From: Algiphilus sp022763315
GTDB lineage: Bacteria > Pseudomonadota > Gammaproteobacteria > Nevskiales > Nevskiaceae
Assembly: GCF_965249985.1 (NCBI RefSeq)
Contig: NZ_OZ252280.1
Length of the DNA stretch: 64,000 nt
Strand: one strand, 5' to 3'
A model generated the notes under the pieces. That model saw only the letters and a program-made list of their open reading frames with translations, was not told the DNA's origin and ran no database searches. How positions within the stretch are numbered: the stretch's first letter is position 1; each line of letters starts with the position of its first letter. A program made the translations under genes and the position numbers. Below, piece by piece: positions 1 through 8,533 of the stretch.

Positions 1-512
1 CCGGTCACCACCCCCCAGATCGTGATGTCCTGCACGCGGTCCAGCCGGATGTCTGGATAGCGATCGGCCTCCTGTTCGTTTTCCGAGGCCAGCGCCATCA
101 CGCCGCTGGCAAAGCGGGTCAGACGTTTGACGTAGAAGTCACCGTCCACCACCGCCACCACGATGCGCCCGGGTGCCGCGTCCATGGAGCGGTCCACCAC
201 AAGGATGTCCTGATCGTGGATGCCGGCATCCTTCATCGATTCCCCGCGCACGCGCACATAGAAGGTGGCCGGCGGATTGCGCACCATCAGCGTATGCAGA
301 TCGAGGGCGTCCTCGACGTAATCCGCCGCCGGCGACGGAAAACCGGCCTGCGGTGGCGGTGAATGCACATAGGGCAAGGCAGCGGCGTCACGGTCGCACG
401 CGGCGCGGAAGACTTCGACGATATTGGGCAGCGCGCGGCGTGGCAGCGGTAAGGGCGGCCAGGGCGCGAGGGCCATCGCGGGCAGCGCGGCGGCTGGATG
501 CAGATCAGACAT
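1..512 (-). CDS. umuD: UmuD-type SOS mutagenesis protein (S24 peptidase), 3' end outside window
   Basis: UmuD self-cleaves on RecA filaments and then works with the UmuC polymerase in error-prone translesion synthesis. The reading frame shows the family core GFPSPAADYVED, with an Ala56-Gly57 bond at the cleavage position. Catalytic Ser92 lies in GESM and Lys129 in YVKR; the 37-residue spacing equals that of the E. coli protein. The ATG at 512 is chosen because it lies just downstream of a LexA box. This start gives an N-terminal arm about 30 residues longer than E. coli UmuD, and ATG codon 13 is an alternative. No strong ribosome binding site is visible. The gene runs off the left edge after about 170 codons, near its expected end. 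A umuC gene would be expected next, outside the window (inference). Confidence 0.9.
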   Translation of the reverse strand, partial: MSDLHPAAALPAMALAPWPPLPLPRRALPNIVEVFRAACDRDAAALPYVHSPPPQAGFPSPAADYVEDALDLHTLMVRNPPATFYVRVRGESMKDAGIHDQDILVVDRSMDAAPGRIVVAVVDGDFYVKRLTRFASGVMALASENEQEADRYPDIRLDRVQDITIWGVVT

Positions 513-546
513 GCACGTGTTCCGAAGAAGGAGGCTGCTATGCTGA

Positions 547-566
547 TACTGTTTATTTATACAGTC
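547..566. promoter_or_regulatory. LexA (SOS) box between umuD and sprT
   Basis: The 16-base core at 549-564 is CTGT-N8-ACAG with an AT-only centre, which fits the gammaproteobacterial LexA operator perfectly at all eight conserved positions. On the minus strand a TTGACT -35-like hexamer (563-568) overlaps the box, so LexA would block the umuD promoter. The box also lies about 41 bases upstream of the divergent sprT start, so it could control both genes. Control of umuD is nearly certain from family knowledge; control of sprT is inferred. Confidence 0.9.
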
Positions 567-607
567 AACGCTGTCCAGCCTCACACCCGGTCTCACCCCG
601 CCCGCCT

Positions 608-1123
608 ATGCCCACCCGCAGCGCCCTCGAACCGGCTTTTTGGAAGCAACCCCTGCGCGCGCCATGGACCGCGGTGCCCCTGGAGCGCGACCGCCACGGC
701 ATCGAATGGGAGCGCGGCGCACGGCAGCGCAACCCTGACCGCGTACGCGCCCGGCTCGAACAGGCGGTGGACCACTGGATCGAGCAAGCCCGCGCCCTGC
801 CACACTTCGATGCTTTGGGCCCACCCATTGCACGTCCGCGCACCGTTTTCGATCTGCGCGGCGCCACCGCCGGCATGGCGGTGACCGAGCGCACCGGCGC
901 CCACCGAGTCAAACAATGGATTCGCATCCATCCACAGTTGCTGCTGCGCTACCCGGTGCGCATGATCCAGCAGACCATCCCGCACGAGGTCGCGCATCTG
1001 GTCGTCGACTGGTATCTGCCCCGCGTGACCGATCCGCACGGCCCGGAATGGATGGCGGTGATGGTCTATTTCGGGCGACCACCGCTGCCCTATCACGACA
1101 TGGAATCGATCCGACGGCGTTGA
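608..1123 (+). CDS. SprT-family zinc metalloprotease-like protein
   Basis: A 171-residue protein with the SprT-like zinc site: HEVAH (His126, Glu127, His130) and a third ligand in DPHGPEW (His144). SprT/Spartan proteins in eukaryotes degrade DNA-protein crosslinks; the bacterial role is not settled. It has no cysteines, so it lacks the C-terminal zinc ribbon of E. coli SprT. The start is the ATG at 608, where similarity begins; codons upstream in frame would run through the LexA box. The ribosome binding site is weak. The gene is divergent from umuD across a LexA box and may be SOS-induced. It ends convergent with the phytase gene. Confidence 0.85.
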   Translation: MPTRSALEPAFWKQPLRAPWTAVPLERDRHGIEWERGARQRNPDRVRARLEQAVDHWIEQARALPHFDALGPPIARPRTVFDLRGATAGMAVTERTGAHRVKQWIRIHPQLLLRYPVRMIQQTIPHEVAHLVVDWYLPRVTDPHGPEWMAVMVYFGRPPLPYHDMESIRRR

Positions 1124-1140
1124 GCACCCTGCCGCCGCGG

Positions 1141-1170
1141 GCGACGGCGCCCCCGAAGGCGCGCCGTCGC
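1141..1170. terminator. Terminator-like hairpin between convergent sprT and phytase genes
   Basis: A perfect 10-base-pair inverted repeat (1141-1150 with 1161-1170) around a 10-base loop, almost all G-C. It sits between the sprT stop (1123) and the phytase stop (1181) and could act in both directions. There is no T-tract, so it may be Rho-assisted or only protect mRNA ends. Confidence 0.5.
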
Positions 1171-1180
1171 AGCCTTGGTG

Positions 1181-2290
1181 CTACTCAGGGACGGCGCAGG
1201 CGGTCACGTCAAGCGCATCCAGCACCTCGGCCAGATCGAAAGCACCGACGTTGCCATCATCATGCACCGCGTAGAACGCCCCCTTCGGAAAGCCCGGCAT
1301 CGCACGCTGCGTCAGGGCCACACCGTCGGTATTGCGGGTCACGGCCCCCTGGAAGCTGCCGATGAAGGCCAGGGTCTTGCGGTCGTAGACATCGAAACGA
1401 TTGTCCTGCTCGTCCTGGTCGGTGGTGAACCAGTAGCCCGCCCCCTCCGCACAGCGATAGAGGGCGATGCCTTCCGGCTCAAAGCGGAAGCGACCCTTAC
1501 CCATCACCTCGCCCGAGAACTGGCCTTGAAGGTCATACAACTTGATGTCGCGGTCCTGCTCGGACTCGTCAGCCACCAGCAGGCGGTTGTATTCCGGATC
1601 GCCATAGAGGGATTCGACCTGATGCAGGACACCAGCGCCTTCGGTGGCACCAAAGCTATCGCCCGCCCGCACGTCCATACCTGACTCCCTGAAGCGCAGC
1701 TCAAAGCGCTTCACGCGCTCCCCGAGTTGCCCATCGGCAGGAATCCCCTCGTCCGCGGTCTCGTAGGCATCCGTCACGAAGACCCGATAGCGGTCGTCAT
1801 CCAGCTCCTGCAGCCAGATCCCGTAGGGCCAGCGCAATACCGCGTCGCCAAAGGCTCCGATGGCTTGCAGGTCCGGCAGCGTGAACACCTGGACGCGTCG
1901 GTTGTTGCGCTCCACCACGAAGGCGCGGTTGTCACGCACCGCGATGCCGTTCGGACGATCCAATGCCCCCAGACCGGTCCCCTCTTCGCCGGCTCGGCGA
2001 ATGATCTCGCCGGTCGCGGCGTCATAGACGATGAGGGCATCGCCTTCCTTGGCGGTGGCGAGCAACCAGTGCTGGCCGTCCGCACCGTGCCATACCGCGA
2101 CCGAATCGACGTTATCCCCCTCGTCGCGAGAGGTCAGATAGGCCTCGCGGATCTGTGCCGGCTGGGTCTGCGCCGTCTGCGCTTTCTCCGCCGATGCGGC
2201 TTCGGTGTCCTGGCCACTGCCGCCGCAACCCGCAAGGCTGAGCAGACTGATTGCGAACAGGGCGTGGGTACTCACTGCGGCAAAGCGCAT
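1181..2290 (-). CDS. Beta-propeller (BPP-type) phytase, lipoprotein
   Basis: A 369-residue protein predicted to remove phosphate from phytate in a calcium-dependent way at the cell surface or in the periplasm. The N-terminus is a lipoprotein signal ending in LSLAGC (Cys22). Propeller blades carry family marks such as RPNGIAV, YGDPEYNRLLVADE, FEPEGIALY, NRFDVYDR and NTDGVAL, in the same order as BPP phytases. Activity on phytate itself is inferred. The AGGAG ribosome binding site sits right by the stop codon of the upstream TonB-dependent receptor, so the two are very likely one operon. Receptor-phytase pairs are a known arrangement in aquatic proteobacteria. Confidence 0.85.
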   Translation of the reverse strand: MRFAAVSTHALFAISLLSLAGCGGSGQDTEAASAEKAQTAQTQPAQIREAYLTSRDEGDNVDSVAVWHGADGQHWLLATAKEGDALIVYDAATGEIIRRAGEEGTGLGALDRPNGIAVRDNRAFVVERNNRRVQVFTLPDLQAIGAFGDAVLRWPYGIWLQELDDDRYRVFVTDAYETADEGIPADGQLGERVKRFELRFRESGMDVRAGDSFGATEGAGVLHQVESLYGDPEYNRLLVADESEQDRDIKLYDLQGQFSGEVMGKGRFRFEPEGIALYRCAEGAGYWFTTDQDEQDNRFDVYDRKTLAFIGSFQGAVTRNTDGVALTQRAMPGFPKGAFYAVHDDGNVGAFDLAEVLDALDVTACAVPE

Positions 2291-2299
2291 CGGATGCTC

Positions 2300-5110
2300 C
2301 TAGAAATCGTAGGACAGGCCGACCTCGGCCGTCAGGCCGTACTCTTCGTACTGCGAATTGAAGCGCGGTTGGTCGAAATAGGCGTAAAAGGGCTCATCCG
2401 TGATGTTGATCACGTTGAGACGGACCTGTAGCTGCTCGGTGATGCGGTACTTGCCGGTGAAATCGAGCTGCAGATGCTCGTCCACGTAGCGGTCGAAGGC
2501 CGGGTCGTCCAGCTCGTCCACCTCATCGAAGTAGGCGTCACGATAGCTGGCCGCGAGTCGCAGGGACAGGCCGTACTTCTCGTATCCCAGCGCCAGATTG
2601 AACAGATTGTCGGACTGTCGCGGCAGCGGTACATCGCCGTCGCGGAAGGGCAGACGCGCCTCGCTGTCGGTCCAGGTGTAGTTGGCCGAGACCAGGAAGC
2701 CGTCGAAGGGGGACGGCAGGCCACGGAACTGGCGCACCGCATTCAGCTCGATGCCGAAGAGGTCCGCGTCCTCGCCATTGACGGTGGCGATGGCTTCGTC
2801 GAAATCCACGAAGGCGCCAGTTCCGGCCAGGTCGCTGAGTACGAAGAAGTCATCCAACCGTTTGTAGAAGACGCCCGCACCCAGCACCGCGACCCCACCC
2901 GGGTAGTGCTCGATCGACAGATCCACATTCTGGGCCCGCAGGGGATCCAGGTCCGGGTTTCCGACTTCGGCCTGGCGCTCGATCTGGCCGTCATCCTCCG
3001 CGATCTCGATCTCCGCGCGCGGTGCGGCCGCCTCGAAACCCGGCCGGGCCAGCGTCTGGGTGTAGGCGGCGCGCAGCACGGTCGCTTCGCTCAAGGCATA
3101 GCGCAGGTGCAACGACGGCAGGACATCGGTGTACGAGGTATCCGCGCGCAGGGCGGCGAATCGCAGCTCCTCCGTGGTCTCATCGATGACGGCCTCGGTG
3201 CCGATGGCACTGAACTCGGTGTGTTCGACCCGCACACCGCCGAAGATGCGCGCCTTGCCAATATCCACACTGGCCATCACATAGCCGGCATAGACGTCTT
3301 CGTCGAGGTCGTAGTCGCCGATGCGGCTCCCCAAGGCGGAATCTTCCTCAGCCAGTGCAAAGTTGTCGCGATTGGCGAAGAAGAAGGAGCGCGCCGCACC
3401 GCGGTCGGCGTAGGGATTGATATCGCCGAAGGGATAGTCCAGCCGACCGCGAGTGAAGTCGGCCACTGTGAAATCGCCGCCGAAGTCGTCGTAGATGAAG
3501 GCTTCGGTATCGGCCTCCTTCTCGCGCAGCCGCAGCTTCACGCCGGACTTGAGGTAGCCGCTGAAGGCGCCAAAGCGGGTATCGCGCTTGAGGTCCGCGG
3601 AAAGGCTCCATTCGCGTTCCTCGGTGAAGTTGTCCTCCAGCTCGATCTCGTCGAGGGCGTAGGTCGCGGCATCGGTGAAGGCCGGGTTCTCGCCCGAGAG
3701 GAACGGCGTGTCGCTGCCGAAACGATTCAGGTCGTAGGCCAGGTTCAGGTCCTCGCCCACGAAGGCGAAGCCCAGGGCCTCAGGATCGTCCTCGTTGGCA
3801 AAGGAATAGCCAAGCTGATAGTCGATTTCCCAGAGGCCGCGGAAATGCTCGCTCCCAAGCAGTACCGAGAAGATCTGCTGCGTCTCCTCGCGGGCCTCCG
3901 ACAGCTTTTCCACCTCGGCGCCGCTGAAGCGGCCGGCATCTGCGCTCAGCGCCTCAATATCGCCTTCCTCAAAGGCAAAGACGTTTGTCACCTGCAATTC
4001 GTCGTCGGCGAAATCGCTGAACAGGGTGCGCAGGTAGTAGCTGTCATCGGCGCTCGGGCGGTAGTCCAGCGACAACGAGGCCGACAGCCGTTCGCGCGTG
4101 ATCGAGTAATCGCGCTGTTCGGCTTCCTCCAGCCCCCGGATTTCCGTACCCGAGGGCGCTTCCAGTTCCGGCCAGCCCGCGCTCTCGACATTGTCGGACA
4201 GGAAATCACGCGAGAACCACGACACCGATGCCGCGACGCCGAAGTTCTCGAAGCCGTCGCCCAGGCTGAACAGACGCGTGGCGGTGGCGCTCAAACGCGG
4301 GCTCCATTCCTCGGCCTTCTCGCTGTAGCTGCCATCGGCGCTGATGCGGGTGGTATTGCCACGGTCAAAGGCGGTGACGCTGTTGAGCACGATGGTGCCG
4401 CCCACGGTGTCGCCATCCATGTCCGGCGTGGTGGTCTTGACCACCTCCAGCGACTCGAGCAGGTCCGAGCTGATCACATCCAGATTGACCTGACGGGTGT
4501 CGTCCTCCGGGCTGGGTACGCGGATGCCGTTGATGCTGGTGGCGGTCAGCGTGGAATCGATGCCGCGCACGATGGCGAAGCGGCCTTCGCCCTGGTCGTT
4601 TGCCACCGATACGCCCGGCAGGCGGCGCAGCGCCTCTGCCGCGTTCTGATCCGGGAACTGGCCGATGGCGTCAGCCGAGGCAATGCTCTTGAGATTGTCC
4701 GCGCTGCGCTGCTTGTTGATGGCGGCGGCCTGCCCGGCGGCCTGGCCGATGACCAGCACATCACCCATGCCCGCCTCCGCCGCGTCGATGCGGAAATCCT
4801 GGGTGCTGCGGCGGTTGGCCTGCAGCACAACCTCGGCGCGCGCTTCCTCGGCGCCCAGGTAGTTCACCGTGACGGTGACGGTGCCGGCCGGCAGCGCACT
4901 GAAGCGATACTGCCCTTCGCGCGTTGTGGTGACCGCGCGCTCCAGCGCTGGAATGCGCACCACGGCCCCCTCGAAGGGCACATCGCCGCTCACCGTCAGC
5001 ACGCGCCCGACCAGCGAGGCGCCCTCCTGCGCCGCCGCAACGCCCCACTGCCCCGCGACCATCAGCAATACCGCCAGACACCGTATCCCGACCGTTCCCC
5101 AATTCCGCAT
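2300..5110 (-). CDS. TonB-dependent outer membrane receptor with N-terminal carboxypeptidase-regulatory-like domain
   Basis: A 936-residue outer membrane receptor. Residues 1-27 or so are a Sec signal ending near AAA-Q. Residues about 31-105 form a carboxypeptidase-regulatory-like beta-sandwich (LVGRVLTVSG, GQYRFSALPAG). A plug domain follows (ASADAIGQFPDQNAAEALRR, typical of the TIGR01782-type receptors), then a long acidic beta-barrel ending in the C-terminal aromatic YDF. The ATG at 5110 is chosen over longer in-frame starts because it has a GGGAG site just upstream and begins the signal peptide. It is followed at once by the phytase gene, so the ligand may be phytate, inositol phosphates or a metal chelate; this is inference from context. 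Confidence 0.88.
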   Translation of the reverse strand: MRNWGTVGIRCLAVLLMVAGQWGVAAAQEGASLVGRVLTVSGDVPFEGAVVRIPALERAVTTTREGQYRFSALPAGTVTVTVNYLGAEEARAEVVLQANRRSTQDFRIDAAEAGMGDVLVIGQAAGQAAAINKQRSADNLKSIASADAIGQFPDQNAAEALRRLPGVSVANDQGEGRFAIVRGIDSTLTATSINGIRVPSPEDDTRQVNLDVISSDLLESLEVVKTTTPDMDGDTVGGTIVLNSVTAFDRGNTTRISADGSYSEKAEEWSPRLSATATRLFSLGDGFENFGVAASVSWFSRDFLSDNVESAGWPELEAPSGTEIRGLEEAEQRDYSITRERLSASLSLDYRPSADDSYYLRTLFSDFADDELQVTNVFAFEEGDIEALSADAGRFSGAEVEKLSEAREETQQIFSVLLGSEHFRGLWEIDYQLGYSFANEDDPEALGFAFVGEDLNLAYDLNRFGSDTPFLSGENPAFTDAATYALDEIELEDNFTEEREWSLSADLKRDTRFGAFSGYLKSGVKLRLREKEADTEAFIYDDFGGDFTVADFTRGRLDYPFGDINPYADRGAARSFFFANRDNFALAEEDSALGSRIGDYDLDEDVYAGYVMASVDIGKARIFGGVRVEHTEFSAIGTEAVIDETTEELRFAALRADTSYTDVLPSLHLRYALSEATVLRAAYTQTLARPGFEAAAPRAEIEIAEDDGQIERQAEVGNPDLDPLRAQNVDLSIEHYPGGVAVLGAGVFYKRLDDFFVLSDLAGTGAFVDFDEAIATVNGEDADLFGIELNAVRQFRGLPSPFDGFLVSANYTWTDSEARLPFRDGDVPLPRQSDNLFNLALGYEKYGLSLRLAASYRDAYFDEVDELDDPAFDRYVDEHLQLDFTGKYRITEQLQVRLNVINITDEPFYAYFDQPRFNSQYEEYGLTAEVGLSYDF

Positions 5111-5235
5111 GTGACGCTCCCCGATTCGTGAATATGCGCACATCCCCACTGCGCGCGATGGGCACGCTAAGGGAGGCGCATGACAGCGCAATGAAGCGGA
5201 GATGACGGAGGGCGCGTGCCCCGCCAAACCGGGGC

Positions 5236-5955
5236 TTAGGCGCGCATGCGCGCCCAGTAGCGCTCCAGTTCTGCCACGAATGGATGCAGGCGGTGAAGGA
5301 AATCAGGGTCGCGGGCAAGAAAGCGTGCGCCGAATTCCTGGTGCGTTCCGTCCGGCGTCTTCCGCCAGCGAACATCCGCCTTGGACTGCAGCAGATGGTG
5401 CTCACGCCGCACTTCGCAGAACACCACCTGCTCGTCCCCGATGTCGACGTGCGGCACCTCCAGGCGCAGGCGGATGCCTTCTCGGCTGATGTTGACCAGC
5501 TGACACAGCATGATCTCGCCCGGCACGTGCACCACGGCCACGGTACGCGGTCCGGTACTGGGCGGCGCAAAACGCGGGCAGGCGCGGCGTTCGTGCAACT
5601 CGCCGCTGTCCGGAATATGGCATCGCAGCTGGCCGTCTTGCGCCTGCATGTGCACGGCATCCAGCTCCACCGAAAGACGGAAGACTGCGCCATTGAGACG
5701 GCCGCTCAGCTGCACGTTATCGCCGGCGCGCAGGGCACGTACTGCCGGTTCGGGCAGGAGCAGACTTTGCAGCTCGAAAGACGCCTGCGTCACCGATTCG
5801 GGCACGATCAACATCGGACTGGATACCCCCTCAGGCAGCGCCAGCAGCACCTGCTCGCGCTGGTGCGTAATCTGCCTGAGCAGATAGCGGATGCCTTGCG
5901 CGCCGAGGCGATACGGATTGGGATTGGATGGTGACGAAACCATGCCCGTGTTCAT
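5236..5955 (-). CDS. PilZ-domain protein, YcgR-like cyclic-di-GMP effector
   Basis: A 239-residue cytosolic protein. The first half (about 20-110) resembles the YcgR N-terminal domain. The second half is a PilZ domain with both c-di-GMP binding parts: the arginine motif ERRACPR (about 122-128) and NISREG (155-160), corresponding to the D/N-x-S-x-x-G motif. YcgR proteins brake the flagellar motor on binding c-di-GMP. No flagellar or cyclase genes are nearby, so the output here is unknown. The ATG at 5955 is used; an ATG four codons further in (5943) is equally possible, as neither has a clear ribosome binding site. It lies alone between two receptor genes. Confidence 0.8.
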   Translation of the reverse strand: MNTGMVSSPSNPNPYRLGAQGIRYLLRQITHQREQVLLALPEGVSSPMLIVPESVTQASFELQSLLLPEPAVRALRAGDNVQLSGRLNGAVFRLSVELDAVHMQAQDGQLRCHIPDSGELHERRACPRFAPPSTGPRTVAVVHVPGEIMLCQLVNISREGIRLRLEVPHVDIGDEQVVFCEVRREHHLLQSKADVRWRKTPDGTHQEFGARFLARDPDFLHRLHPFVAELERYWARMRA

Positions 5956-6048
5956 AGGCAATCGCTTTGCGCTCTGTCAACGCCCGCGCGACCGCCGGGG
6001 CGGGTTGTCATGCCCTACGGTCGCGCACGGAGCCAAAATGGCCCGGAC

Positions 6049-8475
6049 TCAGAAGTCAAGCTGCAGACTGGCTGTCAGGAAACGGCCACGGTCGGAGCGC
6101 ACGCCAATGAAGTTGCCAGGCGCCAAAGGCTGATCAAGGATCTGAGACAGGGTCACCTCGTCGGTCAGATTCTGCCCGGCGATCGTGAGGGACCAGCCGT
6201 GCACGAAGTCGGACAGCGTCGCGCGGAGATTCACCACGGTCGTGGCCGGCTGCAGGCTGCGCGGATCCAGATCCACATCCAGGAAGCGCTTGCCGCGGTA
6301 CTGCACGTCTCCGCCGAGAATGAGGTTGAGCGAGCCACCCTCCAGCGGGGTCACGAAACGCGGCTTGATCGCGGCTGTGATGCGCGGCGCCCGCGGCAGA
6401 CGGCGTCCGGAGAGATCCTGCGTCGCACTCCCGGCATCGGCGGGCGCAGGGGCATTGGGATAGGCCTCGAACTGCGCATCGCTGTAGCCCAGGGACGCGA
6501 ACAGCGAGGTTCCGGGCAGCGGTGGCATCCAGTGGAGGTCGAGCTCCAGCCCGCGCGAGCGGGCCTCGGCCGCGTTGAGGATGAAGAAGCGGTTGTCGCG
6601 GAAGGTGGAGACCTGCAGGTTGGAGAAATCCGTCCAGAAAGCGGTGCTTTGCAGGCGCAGACTGCCGCCCAGCAAGGCCACCTTGGAACCCAGTTCAAAG
6701 CTGTCGGCCTTTTCCTCTTCGAAAGCCAGATTGTCGGGTGTCAGCGGGATGGCGTTGAAGCCGCCGGACTTGGTGCCGCGCGCCCAGGTGAAAAAGGTGT
6801 GCACCTTTGGCATCGGCTCCCAGCGCAATCCAACCCGAGGCGAGAAACCATGTTCGCTCAGTTGGACGGTGGATTGGTGATCCTCCTGTTCCCCGACCAG
6901 GCCAATGAGACGGCCTTCCCCCTGGCTGAGGAAATCGCCGTCCTTGGATTCATAGGCTACGCGCAGGCCGAGGATGGCAAACCACCGCGGAAGCAAGCGG
7001 TATTCGCTCTGGCCATAGGCCGCGATGGTTTCAACCGCCTGGTCCAGCCGGGTATCGATGCGCTGGTCCGCACCCAGCAGCGGTGCGGCCAGAGGATCGA
7101 GCAAGGCCAGCGCCGCGCCCAGTGTCTCCGCCGTGACGGCAGCCAGACCACCCACCGCACCGCCGGGGAGCAGCGCCGGAGGATCATCGACGTTGGCTGC
7201 CAGCAGGTAGCCCGCCGCCGCGCCCAAGTCATCAATCTGGAATCGATCCACTACCGACAGCGTGGAGCGCAGATAGAAGATCCCGCCCGTGTATTCGAGG
7301 GCATCGTGCTGACCGAACAGACGGTCGAATCGCCCGCTGACCCGCAGCTCCTGCGAGAACTGACGATAGGGATTGGTTGCAGGCTGAACGCGACGCAAGA
7401 AAGCCGCCGGCGTGAAATCGGCATCCAGGGAGAACTGTTTGAGCCGGGACTCCGCGGCGCCGGTAATGCTGGTGACAAACAAGCGTCCGCCACCGAGCAG
7501 GGGCGCGAAATCGATCGTATTGCGCGCATTCAAGCCGGTCATCACGACTTCGGCGTCGGTGGCAAAGTCGAGGGAGGTACGGAAGTTCTCCGGGTCGGTA
7601 TTGAAGTCGGGGTCGAAGGATTCCGCGAAGGCGCGCATCGCATCGGTGGCGCGGGTGAACTGAAACTGGCCGTTATTCATCGCCTGCCGCGAATGGAAGG
7701 CGCTCAGGTCCAGCGTCCACGGCAGCGCCGTCGGCTCGAAGCGAAAACGCACACGCATGCTGTCCTGGCTCAGGTCCTGCTCATTGCGCCGCAGGAAGGT
7801 GTTGCGCAGGCGTCCGGCGCGCCGGGTGAAGGCTCCCGCCACCCGGATTGCGGCCTGATCGCCCAAGGCCACGTTGGCCGTAGGGCGGATCACACGCTCC
7901 TCGTCCTGCCCCAGCAGCACTTCCAGGGCTGCGCTGTTGTGGAATTCCGGCGCCCGCGTCGTCACGCGCAGCAGACCGGCGGTGGTGTTCTTGCCGAACA
8001 GCGTGCCCTGCGGGCCGCGCAGTACCTCGGTCTCTTCCAGATCGAAGAAATTGGCTGCCAGGAAGCGATTGCGGCCATAGAAGACATCGTCAATGCTCGC
8101 GCCGACTGCGGGTTCGCTGCCGGCATTGGTGCTCGGCGTGCCGAAGCCGCGGATGCGCAGCGTGCCGCTGAAGGGGTCGATCTTGCCGTCAAGGTTGGCG
8201 GCGTAGGGAATGAGATCCTCGAAATCAATGGCGGCGATCTCCTCCGCCAGCGCGCGGTCCAGTCGACTGACCGAACGCGCCACCTCCTCCTGGCGGCGGC
8301 GCAAACCGCGCGCGGTGACCACCATCGCGCCCAGCTCCGCATCCGTCGTTGCCCTTGTTCCTTGGCCCGGCGGCGATGCCGACGGCGAGGCCTCTTGCGC
8401 AAGAACCGATGCCGGCGCGACCGATCCCGCCATCAGCACTACACCCAACGTCACCGCTGCGACTGGTTGCCTCAC
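6049..8475 (-). CDS. TonB-dependent outer membrane receptor
   Basis: An 808-residue receptor with a signal peptide (cleaved near VLAQE), a plug domain with ATTDAELGAMVVTARG, TLRIRGFG and VEVLRGPQGTLFGKN-like signatures (here TEVLRGPQGTLFGKN), and a beta-barrel ending in the C-terminal aromatic LDF. It lacks an extra signalling or regulatory domain. The start is a GTG at 8475 with a strong GGGAGGGG site a few bases upstream. It resembles siderophore, vitamin or sterol-type receptors broadly; the ligand cannot be read from the sequence. The gene is a singleton between a PilZ gene and the MlaC-like gene, all on the minus strand. Confidence 0.88.
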   Translation of the reverse strand: MRQPVAAVTLGVVLMAGSVAPASVLAQEASPSASPPGQGTRATTDAELGAMVVTARGLRRRQEEVARSVSRLDRALAEEIAAIDFEDLIPYAANLDGKIDPFSGTLRIRGFGTPSTNAGSEPAVGASIDDVFYGRNRFLAANFFDLEETEVLRGPQGTLFGKNTTAGLLRVTTRAPEFHNSAALEVLLGQDEERVIRPTANVALGDQAAIRVAGAFTRRAGRLRNTFLRRNEQDLSQDSMRVRFRFEPTALPWTLDLSAFHSRQAMNNGQFQFTRATDAMRAFAESFDPDFNTDPENFRTSLDFATDAEVVMTGLNARNTIDFAPLLGGGRLFVTSITGAAESRLKQFSLDADFTPAAFLRRVQPATNPYRQFSQELRVSGRFDRLFGQHDALEYTGGIFYLRSTLSVVDRFQIDDLGAAAGYLLAANVDDPPALLPGGAVGGLAAVTAETLGAALALLDPLAAPLLGADQRIDTRLDQAVETIAAYGQSEYRLLPRWFAILGLRVAYESKDGDFLSQGEGRLIGLVGEQEDHQSTVQLSEHGFSPRVGLRWEPMPKVHTFFTWARGTKSGGFNAIPLTPDNLAFEEEKADSFELGSKVALLGGSLRLQSTAFWTDFSNLQVSTFRDNRFFILNAAEARSRGLELDLHWMPPLPGTSLFASLGYSDAQFEAYPNAPAPADAGSATQDLSGRRLPRAPRITAAIKPRFVTPLEGGSLNLILGGDVQYRGKRFLDVDLDPRSLQPATTVVNLRATLSDFVHGWSLTIAGQNLTDEVTLSQILDQPLAPGNFIGVRSDRGRFLTASLQLDF

Positions 8476-8533
8476 TCTCGCCCCTCCCGTCGTTGTCCGC
8501 GGCCCTGATAACCCGGATGCCGCGCACCAGACG

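Noticed and set aside
540..884. Plus-strand ATG at 540 with a good AAGGAGG site
   Set aside because: The frame runs through the LexA box and the sprT gene in the wrong frame and encodes no recognisable protein; the site is probably chance.
2474..5131. 885-codon open frame on the plus strand across the TonB-dependent receptor
   Set aside because: It is antisense to a clear receptor gene, has no domain or ribosome binding site, and such long frames are expected in GC-rich codon-biased genes.
6010..8508. 832-codon open frame on the plus strand across the second receptor
   Set aside because: Same reason: antisense shadow of a well-supported gene.
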